Below are positions 56,801-62,110 of a stretch of 64,000 nt of DNA, in pieces. A model generated the notes under the pieces. The model ran no database searches. It was given only the letters and a program-made list of their open reading frames with translations, and was not told the DNA's origin. The stretch comes from Salticus scenicus. Taxonomy: Eukaryota; Arthropoda; Arachnida; Araneae; Salticidae. Made by a program: the position numbers and the translations under genes. Numbering within the stretch: the stretch's first letter is position 1; each line of letters begins with the position of its first letter. Location of the stretch: NCBI GenBank assembly GCA_963930645.1, contig OZ005660.1, positions 202,768,927 to 202,832,926 on the forward strand, given 5' to 3'.

Positions 56801-57935
56801 CCAATTTAGCCCGTTCCTTGATGGAACTCATAGCTATTTTTTTCGCCAGATTTAGTCATGAAACAATTGCTGCGTATTTTTTACAATTTATGGCAGTTAC
56901 TTACAAATCCCTTTGTTGCGTATAGAATAAAATATTTCTTAATACAAATAAAATAAAAGATTCTTAAAATCAAGGAGTCAGGAACTTGAATAAAACAGGG
57001 CTCTTACTTACATTTTGTACTTCTTTATACACATTTTCTATATACAAAATAGGCTAATACACGTAGTAACAATAAAATTATAATTGAGTAAAGGCATCTC
57101 CTTTGTCGTAACATTATTACAGATACCAGCGTAGCTCTTCCCGCTGGAATCAAAACGTAAACTAAACTTTTTTCTCTTCTCTCGTGACCAGCGCATGCGC
57201 GTCTCGCACAATACTGGCAGATATTCTTTTGAGAATCGAAACTCTTCTCCACACCCTTAACCCGTTAGTAGTCGCTAGTTGGTCGATTTGCCGCCCATCC
57301 TTCAGTTTTTCCAGATTTTTTTATTCAATAGCCACCAAAAAATTTTAGAAGTGACATTTGATATATATAAAACGCGAATAAAATCGATTTAACGTCGATC
57401 ACATCACTTCTTAAAATTATTGGTGACAGTTAAATAAAAAGTTCGCAATCTGTAATAGGTGGCGCTGTCGATAGCGACTACTAACGGGTTAATTTTGAAA
57501 TTTATTATACCACGATGAATCAGATTCTCTTTAATTTCTAATTTTTTTCTTTTCTTTTTCTAATTTCTTTTTGTAATGTTTAAGATGCCAAAATTCAATA
57601 GTATATATTTCTTATTTGCAAAATATTATTATTATTATTATGTTGCTTTCTCCTTCTTCTCTATTCTCTCTCTTTTATTTATTCATTCATTTATTTATTT
57701 ATTTTATGTAGCTTTATGAGTGCATTCCTATATTTTGCCACCAAATGGCACACAGAGTGGTTTAAAGTTAGTAGCGGCCGAATCAACTTCGCGTTCTTGG
57801 GGACAACAGATGTTGCTGCCACAGTCATTCTGCTGTTCCTGACATGTCTAGTTCCTGTAAAGTACTTGTGGGCTTTTATATCTGTGATGTCCTCTTCACT
57901 GCTTATTATTATCTATTCGAGGAAGAATAAAGAAG
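29890..57935 (+). CDS. SLC22-like organic ion transporter (MFS), eight exons, 3' end beyond the window
   Basis: Joined exons encode about 425 residues of a polytopic plasma-membrane transporter. The N-terminal GGHGPWQFRQW before TM1 and the long, N-glycosylation-rich loop between TM1 and TM2 (NAT, NAT, NVS, NYS; cysteines) are SLC22 hallmarks. So is the MFS signature DRFGRRP after TM2. Nine membrane segments can be traced; TM10-12 and the tail lie past 64000. The intracellular loop after TM6 is shortened around GPKSPVSFPSGGEE, where family members usually carry an SPRWL-like motif, so substrate type cannot be inferred. The closest functional guess is organic cation/anion or carnitine-type uptake. 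Introns are 6983, 3380, 5274, 1985, 2370, 1793 and 4985 bp, all GT-AG. All phases join without stops. An upstream non-coding exon must exist because the ATG sits one base after a splice acceptor. Confidence 0.85.
30116..32904. repeat. Intron 1, first part: foldback element and sparse repeats
   Basis: About 30170-30890 is a foldback element with inverted ends GTCTAACCAACGAG and CTCGTTGGGTTTAAC, both followed inward by AAATAAAGTAGA-type sequence, and by TGGTTCAACATGAATCA and its mirror. A GTT microsatellite is at 30608-30629. About 31810-31990 is a low-copy repeat whose part GGCCGACTGACT (reverse) recurs near 34445-34480. A poly-T lies at 32180-32199. No other exon is seen. Confidence 0.5.
32905..34215 (-). 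mobile_element. Tandem-repeat element, family C (HINE-like)
   Basis: On the - strand the 5' side has ACTAGTTGGC (about 34219-34210), then AGTTCCCCATCAT (34194-34182). Six or so units of about 140-150 bp carry TTAACATGG...AGGGCAAAATTTCACATAAACG and TCAGACCACTTTTGAAATAT. They are followed by a GTTAGTGTGTCAGTCC microsatellite (33048-33088). The 3' hairpin is AGTTCCCCAT...ATGGGGAACT (32944-32913), whose 3' arm ATGATGGGGAACT is the perfect 13-nt complement of the 5' motif. The 5' ACTAGT is shared with family B. Confidence 0.65.
34216..34955. other. Intron 1, no gene
   Basis: 34430-34530 matches the low-copy repeat at 31810-31990 in the opposite orientation (GGTGTTGGTGTTAGGG and AAGGCCAACTGACT). 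Nothing else is recognised. Confidence 0.4.
34960..35145 (-). mobile_element. tRNA-derived SINE, copy 1
   Basis: On the - strand an A-box-like GTGACCGAGAGGTTCTG is followed about 35 bp later by a B box in CCGGGTTCGATCTC. The tRNA-unrelated body has GGCCTGGCCGTTCGG. A second, more decayed copy lies at 45780-45930. Target duplications were not identified. Confidence 0.5.
35210..36538 (-). mobile_element. mariner transposon, full length (1329 bp), TA-flanked
   Basis: TA at 35208-35209 and 36539-36540 flanks inverted repeats that begin CAAAGGGCATTCCATAAAAA on both ends and continue CTGAGAGT. Length is normal for a mariner. It carries one transposase gene on the - strand, broken by two frameshifts. 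It lies in intron 1 of the SLC22-like gene, antisense to it. Confidence 0.95.
35282..36346 (-). pseudogene. mariner transposase, two frameshifts
   Basis: From ATG at 36346 (MEMSGSELKNK) the first 166 residues contain the paired HTH region (RLSKTAPEIVKLMKEAY; ESTIFRWHGDFK; GRPKSV; SKTSIFRIL) and the first catalytic Asp in VITGDETW (residue 163). A one-base loss near 35848 shifts frame. The next frame carries HHDNARLH (second Asp). A second frameshift near 35520 precedes YNPDLAPCDLWLFP (third Asp, DD34D-type context), and the frame ends at GGRYFEKE. All catalytic Asp codons survive, so decay is young, but the gene cannot make an intact enzyme. Confidence 0.9.
36541..37098. other. Intron 1, end; no gene
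   Basis: Two poly-A tracts (36580-36598, 36637-36662) and AT-rich sequence up to the acceptor of exon 2. No other feature. Confidence 0.5.
37099..37277 (+). CDS. SLC22-like gene, coding exon 2
   Basis: Acceptor TTTCAG, donor GTAAGT. Encodes the large extracellular loop (residues about 76-135) with serine-rich sequence and potential N-glycosylation sites NAT, NVS and NYS. It has cysteines in HCNYSDC and ends STEFVFDKE in phase 0. Confidence 0.85.
37278..37984. repeat. Intron 2, first part: diverged direct repeat
   Basis: About 37345-37640 and 37725-37930 are diverged direct copies (AACACTTT, CTGT..GTTTGCC, GTGTACAAAGAC, AAAAGAAT, TTCTATGAGAG). They resemble repeat-element sequence near 46205-46440. 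No gene. Confidence 0.5.
37985..38890. mobile_element. Head-to-head foldback of Tc1-like transposase fragments
   Basis: The left arm on the - strand (about 38232-37985) reads PWPSRSPNLSPIEKVWDVIG, a third-catalytic-motif region of a Tc1-like DDE transposase. The right arm on the + strand (about 38520-38890) reads FLQDNVRSHIALISRQALQ (second Asp motif), then after a frameshift the same RSPNLSPIEK...WNMIDRH and a C-terminal tail. The arms are inverted copies meeting around a C-run near 38334. Both are dead. Confidence 0.75.
39419..39592. mobile_element. 174-bp pogo-like MITE, TA-flanked
   Basis: TA at 39417-39418 and 39593-39594. Inverted ends are CAGTCGAACCTCGTTAA and TTAACGAGGTTCGACTG, typical of pogo/Tigger-type termini. 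Inside are repeated GTTAACGTGAA/TTAACATGAACT/ACTGATA..ACGAACT blocks. Non-coding. Confidence 0.8.
39736..40142. mobile_element. 407-bp TIR element starting CATACTTGCCAAC
   Basis: Ends CATACTTGCCAAC and (reverse) CATACCTGCCAACACCG form a short inverted repeat. The interior begins with four CTCCCTTATTTT-type repeats (39749-39835). No target duplication is obvious. Class unknown. Confidence 0.5.
40658..40749 (+). CDS. SLC22-like gene, coding exon 3
   Basis: Acceptor CTCCTACAG, donor GTGAGT, phase 0 in and phase 2 out. Encodes CSKSEIEIYIKCSYVVAC and TM2 (SYVVACVLSGLLLYLVTD). The arginine codon of the MFS signature is split across intron 3. Confidence 0.85.
40750..42196. repeat. Intron 3, first part: no gene
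   Basis: A 110-bp direct duplication at about 41176-41250 and 41289-41365 shares TTACTTATGAAATTATTTTA and GCTGAGATACAAAAG. The second copy ends in CCTCAAAACGTGTAAATC, the motif near HINE-like 3' ends, so it may be a decayed terminus. Nothing else is recognised. Confidence 0.45.
42197..43235 (+). mobile_element. Tandem-repeat element, family A copy 3 (HINE-like, best-preserved)
   Basis: 5' palindrome GGAGTGACTCC (42205-42215), then ACTTTCCGAACATTGAG (42221-42237). The unit motif GCGTTTAGA recurs at 42511, 42684, 42857 and 43030, an almost exact 173-bp period. A CA/TACA microsatellite (43060-43113), GACCTCGAAACGTATAGAAA and the 3' hairpin ACTTTCCTC...GGAAAGT (43203-43230) follow. The hairpin's 3' arm TGTTCGGAAAGT pairs with the 5' ACTTTCCGAACA. 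It ends GAAAGTAAAAA. Confidence 0.8.
43676..43897. mobile_element. 222-bp piggyBac MITE, TTAA-flanked
   Basis: TTAA at 43672-43675 and 43898-43901 with ends CCCTTTCAGTCGC and (reverse) CCCTTTACGGCAC. CCCTTT next to TTAA is the usual piggyBac start. Non-coding. Confidence 0.65.
43937..44182. repeat. Second copy of the 27.9-kb piggyBac-like repeat
   Basis: Closely similar to 27947-28171 in the same orientation, ending GAACGTTAAAGAGTTAA. The left part of the element is absent. Confidence 0.6.
44874..45088. mobile_element. 215-bp palindromic MITE
   Basis: Inverted ends TTGCCTACCATCTCATTA and (reverse) TTGCCAACAATCTCATTA, followed inward by AATCGTAAC. Pairing continues across ACACCACTTTATTTTTA and its mirror. 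Target duplication is unclear. Confidence 0.65.
45780..45930 (-). mobile_element. tRNA-derived SINE, copy 2 (decayed)
   Basis: Shares with 34960-35145 the order ACCAACGAGTGC, a degenerate B box (TTCAAACCC), CTACCAACTT and AGCAGAACCT. Open frames across it are incidental. Confidence 0.45.
46024..46178 (+). CDS. SLC22-like gene, coding exon 4
   Basis: Acceptor TTTGACAG, donor GTAGGT, phase 2 in and phase 1 out. The first base completes Arg of (D)RFGRRP, the MFS signature. It encodes TM3 (LALISCFFLVVSIFGS) and TM4 (VFLILRFIASLGVLCIYFIS). The GT at 46179 is preferred over the GT at 46183, because only the first keeps the frame into exon 5 (SAFS-L-MEYV). Confidence 0.8.
46205..46608. other. Intron 4, first part
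   Basis: 46205-46440 resembles the repeat at 37345-37640 (TTCGTCTATCTGTCCGC, GTTTAAGTTCACTATAG). A poly-T run is at 46460-46473. No gene. Confidence 0.4.
46609..47405 (+). mobile_element. Tandem-repeat element, family B copy 2 (HINE-like)
   Basis: 5' ACTAGAATGTTGTGGCCACC with palindrome GTGGCCAC (46610-46617), then ACTTTCTTCTATAT (46624-46637). The middle has one unit with AACCATTCGTTTTAAAGGTA and a C/G-rich tract. A short CACA/AGACAGACA microsatellite (47260-47282), CTCAAAACGTGTAAATCC and the 3' hairpin ACTCTCTTCTAT...ATAAAAGAAAGT (47373-47401) follow. It ends GAAAGTAAAAA. Confidence 0.7.
47406..48163. other. Intron 4, end
   Basis: Repeated short phrases around CAGGGTTTTTA (47580-47615, 47755-47800) and a poly-A at 47857-47875. 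No gene. Confidence 0.4.
48164..48332 (+). CDS. SLC22-like gene, coding exon 5
   Basis: Acceptor CTTTTCAG, donor GTGAGT, phase 1 in and phase 2 out. Encodes LMEYVHKDFKFLYF, TM5 (FFTGHLGWGAAHFLLTAVAW) and TM6 (WLCFNIILSIICVVLSVFVW). MEYV at the TM4-TM5 turn matches the position of the SLC22 M-E-(F/Y)-V motif. Confidence 0.85.
48421..48851. mobile_element. 431-bp hAT element with 8-bp target duplication
   Basis: GCCCGACA at 48413-48420 and 48852-48859 flanks ends CAGGGCGCGATTAA and (reverse) CAGGGCCTGATTA. CAGGG ends and an 8-bp duplication are diagnostic of hAT. Non-autonomous. Related fragments lie at 20640 and 63827. Confidence 0.85.
48860..49193. other. Intron 5, between two transposons
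   Basis: Contains three diverged phrases built on TTTCC-TCGACA-TTCACTTGC and GCCGGCAAGTACC-like sequence (48865-48960). No gene. Confidence 0.35.
49194..49609. mobile_element. 416-bp palindromic Harbinger-like MITE, TTA-flanked
   Basis: TTA at 49191-49193 and 49610-49612. Inverted arms of about 190 bp begin CAAGGAAACATTCAAAAGGT and continue GTCATCTTC, with strong arm-to-arm identity. The centre is GC-richer (TTGCCGTGTACGGACAG). A 3-bp TTA duplication fits PIF/Harbinger; the class is inferred from that alone. Confidence 0.75.
50183..50614. mobile_element. 432-bp palindromic MITE, TTAA-flanked
   Basis: TTAA at 50179-50182 and 50615-50618. Arms of about 200 bp begin GGCTGTACATCAGTCAGATA and mirror each other with small differences. 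The ends lack CCC, so a piggyBac origin is only suggested by TTAA. A TA duplication with longer ends is the alternative. Just left, at 50050-50090, lies a lone decayed family A 5' end (- strand). Confidence 0.75.
50703..50850 (+). CDS. SLC22-like gene, coding exon 6
   Basis: Acceptor TTTTTCAG, donor GTAAGT, phase 2 in and phase 0 out. Encodes the cytoplasmic loop between TM6 and TM7: FGPKSPVSFPSGGEETRTRK, then ALKYAAYVNGYSTTDVDLL and HNFRQHPEN. The usual SPRWL-type motif of the family is not conserved here. Confidence 0.8.
51406..51795 (+). other. Unrecognised open frame inside intron 6
   Basis: 129 codons; a TATTTCAG acceptor-like site lies just inside (51422-51429), with a complex central region (NRCLTEAEQILVSNHLIN, LAEATEILNLSFGNKWKLN, DPLELHCGTQQ). 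I cannot assign it to a family. It might be a pseudo-exon or retroelement piece. It is not in phase with, or needed by, the SLC22-like gene. Confidence 0.2.
52008..52220. mobile_element. 213-bp palindromic Tc1-type MITE, copy 2
   Basis: TA at 52006-52007 and 52221-52222. Nearly perfect palindrome with ends CAGTCGGTAATAAAAGTGTC. Much less decayed than the 7020-7232 copy of identical length. Confidence 0.9.
52644..52726 (+). CDS. SLC22-like gene, coding exon 7
   Basis: Acceptor TTTTTTACAG, donor GTAAAT, phase 0 in and phase 2 out. Encodes KHDLGTLASSKTKIFLYITY and SSILFLI, the start of TM7. Confidence 0.8.
52727..53298. other. Intron 7, first part: GC-richer unrecognised segment
   Basis: After T and TA runs (52740-52757, 52853-52871), 52900-53280 is less AT-rich. 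It has overlapping open frames (LGDARKVTPPTLRDGNKPI; FRDRPVKLHRKFPNFSVDG) without a recognisable domain. Probably a retroelement fragment. Confidence 0.3.
53299..54347 (+). mobile_element. Internally deleted Tc1/mariner-type transposon, TA-flanked
   Basis: TA at 53297-53298 and 54348-54349. The ends read TAGGGTCATTGAAAAAGGTT and (reverse) CAGGGTCATCAAAAAAGGTT, followed inward by GAACATATTTC/GAATACATTTC. Near 53500 a short frame MAAVQEKAQCALWLACEKSQ resembles the N-terminus of a DDE transposase family with helix-turn-helix starts. The rest of the gene is gone, and a palindromic MITE sits inside. Confidence 0.7.
53636..54091. mobile_element. Palindromic MITE nested in the 53299-54347 transposon
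   Basis: Inverted ends ATGCTGCTATTACACA and (reverse) ATGCTTCTATTACACA, followed inward by AAATTTTTC.CACAACTTTT and its mirror. TA may be the target. The centre (53810-53950) is GC-richer with GGCGCGTATAAGGAGC. Confidence 0.6.
54350..55680. other. Intron 7, middle: no gene
   Basis: An open frame on the - strand (54540-54815) starts with GTG and has hydrophobic stretches but no recognisable family; I do not call it. The rest is AT-rich. Confidence 0.4.
55682..55848. mobile_element. Decayed hAT-type MITE, relative of 61301-61471
   Basis: Ends CAGCGGTGCAATATTTAGGG and (reverse) CAGTGTTACAGAATTTGGG. The interior matches the 61.3-kb MITE (AATTCAACTACCACC, TTTAGTGGTAGCTATCGAAT). No flanking duplication remains. 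Confidence 0.6.
56800..56910 (+). repeat. Decayed PLE end
   Basis: GAAACAATTGCTGCGTATTT followed by ATTTATGGCAGTTACTTA aligns with the PLE end at 129-185. The CTGATGA box is lost (TTGATGGAAC upstream). Confidence 0.45.
57261..57488. mobile_element. 228-bp piggyBac MITE enclosing a hAT-MITE-like core
   Basis: TTAA at 57257-57260 and 57489-57492 with a perfect 17-bp inverted repeat starting CCCGTTAGTAGTCGCTA. The core (57312-57460: CCAGATTTTTTTATTCAATA, GGTGACAGTTAAATAAAAAG) resembles the hAT MITE at 61301-61471. Confidence 0.8.
57712..57935 (+). CDS. SLC22-like gene, coding exon 8 (last in the window)
   Basis: Acceptor TTTTATGTAG, donor GTAGTG, phase 2 in and phase 1 out. Completes TM7 (SFMSAFLYFATKWH), then SSGRIN, TM8 (FAFLGTTDVAATVILLFLTC) and TM9 (KYLWAFISVMSSSLLIIIYS), ending RKNKEG. 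No following exon was found before 64000. Confidence 0.85.
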
Positions 57936-58192
57936 GTAGTGTGTCCTACTTTAATTTGCTTTATTTTATGTTTTAAAAATTTATATTTAAACTAGCAGGC
58001 AACGCCCGCTTCGCTGGTCCCTATTTCTAAATGAATCGCTATAATTACTGAATTCTCAAAATTGCATTAATTTTTATCACGTGAAAAAAAAACAGAAAAA
58101 AAACCTTATTAGGAAAAATGTCGCACCGGGTTCTCACTGCCTTCGGAAAAAATTCCCAAAATGCTCTAACTCTTTTTTAACCCATACACTAG
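57936..58192. repeat. Intron 8 start: possible dispersed repeat
   Basis: AACTAGCAGGCAACGCCCGC and TTCGCTGGTCC (57990-58021) look like a dispersed-repeat end. I cannot name the family. Confidence 0.35.
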
Positions 58193-59120
58193 TATGTTGT
58201 GGCCACCACGAGACTTTCTTCTATATTTTCCTATACAAATTCACTCAGTAACAATATTTAAAAAAAAAAAAAATTAAAAATAAAAAAAGTGGGACTTTGA
58301 CAAAATTTTGGGTAAAATGTGAAAATTATTCTAAGTTTGTCAAAACTCGGACACCGTGGGACTTTGACAAAATTGGGGGGAAAATGCAAAAATTTGTTTA
58401 AGTTTGTCAGAACACGGAAACCGTGGGAGTTTGATAGAAATAAGGGGAGAGAGAGAAAAAAAAAAAAAAAAAAAGTGGGACTTTGACAAAATTAGGGGGA
58501 AAATGCAAAAATATGTTAAAGTTTGTCAAGACACGGAAACCGTAGGACTTTGACAAAATTAGGGGAAAAAAGCAAAAATTAGTTTAAGTTTGTCAGAACA
58601 CGGAAACCGTGGGAGTTTGATATAATTAAGGGGAGAGAAAAGAAAAAAAAGATTTTTTTTTCTAAGTTTTTTTCGTAAAAAGTAAAAAAAAATCGATAAC
58701 TTTGTTTTAAATTATTACAAATTTATAGCTCAACCATTCGTTTTAAAGGTACTGACGAGACCTTTCGAAAGATACCCGTCTTGAAAATTTTTGCCCTATA
58801 TCACCCTGTTAAAAATTTAGAAAAAGCGGGATGGCAACGCAACCTGTAAGACGATTTTTACCAAAAGTTGATAGGATTTAATTCATGTCAAGGTGCAACT
58901 GCATACCAATTTGTTGTATGAAATTCTGTGCAGTAGTTCCAGAGATACAGTGGCACAAAATTTTGTCTCACACACACACAGACAGACAGACAGACATTTT
59001 CTATAAATGGTAAAATCGTGTTCTACAGCTCTCAAAACGTATAAATCCATCAAAAACCCGAAATAGAAATTTTTTACGAATCCAATATTTTCTTCTATTG
59101 AAGATAGAAGAAAGTAAAAA
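58193..59120 (+). mobile_element. Tandem-repeat element, family B copy 3 (HINE-like)
   Basis: 5' ACTAGTATGTTGTGGCCACC (palindrome 58199-58206), then ACTTTCTTCTATAT (58213-58226). About 58285-58640 is an inserted array of five to six units of roughly 66 bp (GTGGGACTTTGACAAAATT, GTTTGTCAGAACACGGAAAC). The family B unit follows (CGAAAGATACCCGTCTTGAA, GGATGGCAACGCAACCTG), then a CACA/GACA microsatellite (58969-58996), CTCAAAACGTATAAATCC and the 3' hairpin TTTTCTTCTAT...ATAGAAGAAAG (59088-59113), ending GAAAGTAAAAA. Confidence 0.7.
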
Positions 59121-59814
59121 GAATAGTTATTGAACAGTTTTGACTCGAAAAAATACTGTGTTGTTCTATGTATGTGTGTCCAATATACAATACTATTTCC
59201 AAAACAATTCAATCGTACTAGTTTAATACCAAAACGTATAGTTACGGCTCAGTGTACCGTATGTGGAACTGAAATAAAAAGTTGATTTTTCCGTAAAATA
59301 TGGTTTTATTTTTATTTTTATAAGTTTTCCCTATCTTCTGATCACTAATTACAACCTATATATTTTTGTCGCGCACTAAAAAAAATTGAGCCTTGTAGGG
59401 TTAAAATACATAAGTTTTCTATATAAAAGAATAAGTATACATTGGAAGAAAATAATTTAATGGAAAAAAAATTAACATAAATTTCTATAGCACAATAAAT
59501 GACTATTTTAAACTTGATGGTTTCCATTTCACAAAAATACCTTCATGCAGAGGTAATGGTTGTTGTAAAACGATTAAATATATGTAATTAAAAAAAAGAA
59601 GCACTTGTGATAAATTGAATATCAAATGCTATTATTTAGGATGTTACAAAAATATTGACTTTCTTATGTGTAAAAAGTAGTTTGTAAAGAAACATGGAAG
59701 ATGGTTGAATAAAAGATTGGCGATTGCCAATTCTTCAAGATTGCGACCAATGACGGTGTAATGGCTTGAGGACTCTAATACAAAGAGGGCCCTCTTCGAA
59801 AATTAATTCCTGGT

Positions 59815-60790
59815 GTTTTTTATTAGTTCACTTCCAATTATTTATACTTAACCAAATTGTAGATTTATCTTGTACGAAGCAAATTAGAGCACATTAAGAA
59901 AGTTGAAATAATCTAAATACAAAGTTATCATAATGGAACTTACCAAAATGAAATTAAACTCTTTATAACTAATCGAATTGTAGATTTATATTTTAAGAAA
60001 TAAATTAGAACAAATTAAGGAAGTTGTAATACTTTAAATTCTAAGTCAACATGACGGAACTTACGAAAATGAAGTTAAACTATTTATAATTAATCGAATT
60101 GTAGATTTATTTTTTAAGAAACAAATTAGAACAAATTAAGAAAGTTGTAAAACTCTAAATTTCAAGTTAACATAACAAAAATTACCAAAATTAAATTAAG
60201 CTATTTATAATAAATTGACATGTAGATTTATCTTTTAAGAAACAAATTAGAACAAATTAAGAAAGTTGTAATACATTAAATGAAAAGTTAACATGACGAA
60301 AATTATATTCAACTATTTATAGCTAATCAAACTGTAAATTTACCTTTCAAGAAAAAATTAGAGCAAGTTAAGAAAGCTGTAATACTCTAAATAGAAAGTT
60401 AGGGTTACAGAACTTACAAAAACTGAATTTAACTACTTATAATTAATCAAATTGTAAATTTATCGTTTAAGAAACATAAGTTAGAACAAATTAAGAAAGT
60501 TGTAATGCTCTAAATTGAAAGTTAAGATGACGGAACTTACCAAATTTGTGTTTAACTATTTGTAATTAATTGAGTAGTAAATTTATCTTTTAAGAAATAA
60601 ATTAGAACAAATTAAGAAAGTTATCATGACGAAAATTACCAAAAACAAATTCAAATATTTAAATTTAATCGAATTGTAGATATATCTTTTAAGAAACCAA
60701 TTAGAACAAATTAAAAAAGTTGTAGTACTCTAAATTCAAAATTAACATAATGAAACTTACCAAAATTATACATCTAATTTACTGGACATG
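59815..60790 (+). repeat. Tandem array, about eight units of ~120 bp (family G)
   Basis: The phrase GAACAAATTAAGAAAGTTGT recurs near 59888 (diverged), 60008, 60128, 60248, 60360, 60484, 60606 and 60701. Each is followed by ACTCTAAAT, a GTTAACATGACGAAACTTACC-like block and a TTTATCTTTTAAGAAACAA-like block. The seventh unit is shortened to about 96 bp. No ends like those of families A-F were seen. Confidence 0.75.
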
Positions 60791-61129
60791 TTTATTACGA
60801 ACTTAAAACTTCTTTCACAATAAAATAACAAAGTAAAATGCTTTCGTAATATTTATATTTAATGTAGTTGCTTATAAAGATATTTTTTATTTGCAAAAAT
60901 AAATAAATAAATAACTAAAAATAACTAAAACCCCTTTTTGTACCCATGTCGAGGGTTCCTTAAAAGTACTTTTATTTTATAGTATTTTTATAGTACTAGT
61001 ACTACTATCGTATCTATTGCAATATTCAGCTTTTTACCTAGTAGTGTCATAAGTTCTGATATAATTATAAAGGAATTAAAAAAAAAAAACTTTGTAATCA
61101 GATTTAAAACTAAGTCTTCTTAAAGTTTT

Positions 61130-62110
61130 ATTTTATCGATAAATTTAACATATTGCACCTTTTATTCAAAATGATCACCTTTTTACTTCAGACAGGCTTT
61201 AAGCCTCTTTGACCAAATATCTTTCGAGGTACGCACTACTTCCATGGAAATTTTCATCATTGCTTTCCTTATACAATGTTAAAAACTTTTCAAACTGGCA
61301 CAGTGTTGCCAGATTGGGGACTTTTTTTAATTCAATATCCACCACTAAATTTAAATTGCAACGGCTGTCTAATCACTTCGAAGCTTAATCGTGCATTATG
61401 TATATCAAATATCATTTCTCAAAACTGTTGGTGAAAGTTGAATAAAAAAAGTCCCTAATCTGGCAACATTGAACTGGCATGTCGTTTTTGACACACCTTT
61501 GGTTCCAACACTGACCACAATTTATAGTCGAACAGATTCAAATCCGGACTGCTGGAAGGTCAATCTTTGGCTTCTATGAAGTCTGGCACATTCTCTTTCA
61601 ACCACCGTTGGGTCATCTTCGCTTTATGAGCAGGACCGTTATCTTGTTGAAAAGTCCAATCGTGTCCATTGAACAAGTTTACGTTCAGGAGCTTCACTAT
61701 ATGTTCTAAGGTAGTGTCTTGATAAACTTTTGTCGTAATTTTCACTCCTTCTCGCAAAAATGAATTGCTGTGACTCCTTCATAACAGATACCCCACCAAA
61801 CCATTACGGAAACCGGATGATGAGTTCTCTGTAAGCAATTTTTCTTCTCTTTAGCTTCTTGAGCAGTCCTTGCGTATACACAATCATTCTGGCGGTTGAA
61901 AGATTCTTCAAAGTCAAAACATTTAACGTCAGTAAGCATAATTCTTCTGTGGGCGTCATGAACGTACCGTTGCAACAGTACTTTTGCTTTAAGGTACCTC
62001 TGGCATTTTCCCTACAAGCACATCTGTGTAGAGCCCCTAAATAAAATAATAGGCAGGCGCATCACCGCCATTTTTTTACCTCCGAAGAGGACAGCTTTCC
62101 CGCTTGGCGT
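61130..62110 (-). pseudogene. Decayed Tc1/mariner-type transposase, split by a MITE
   Basis: On the - strand, about 62000-61742 reads CQRYLKAKVLLQRYVHDAHR, then RRIMLTDVKCFDFEESFNRQ (first Asp retained, following Glu now Val) and NDCVYA...HPVSVMVWWGICYEG. A one-base insertion near 61750 shifts to GVKITTKVYQDTTLE and DWTFQQDNGPAHKAKMTQRW (second Asp). Then comes EAKD-stop-PSSSPDLNLFDYKLW (61560-61505), where a Trp codon is TGA. C-terminal sequence is interrupted by the hAT MITE and resumes at 61300. N-terminal HTH was not found. Confidence 0.75.
61301..61471. mobile_element. 171-bp hAT MITE with 8-bp target duplication
   Basis: AACTGGCA at 61293-61300 and 61472-61479 flanks inverted ends CAGTGTTGCCAGATTGGGGA and (reverse) CAATGTTGCCAGATTAGGGA, extending into ACTTTTTTTAATTCAA. 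The duplication falls inside the transposase pseudogene. Confidence 0.9.
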
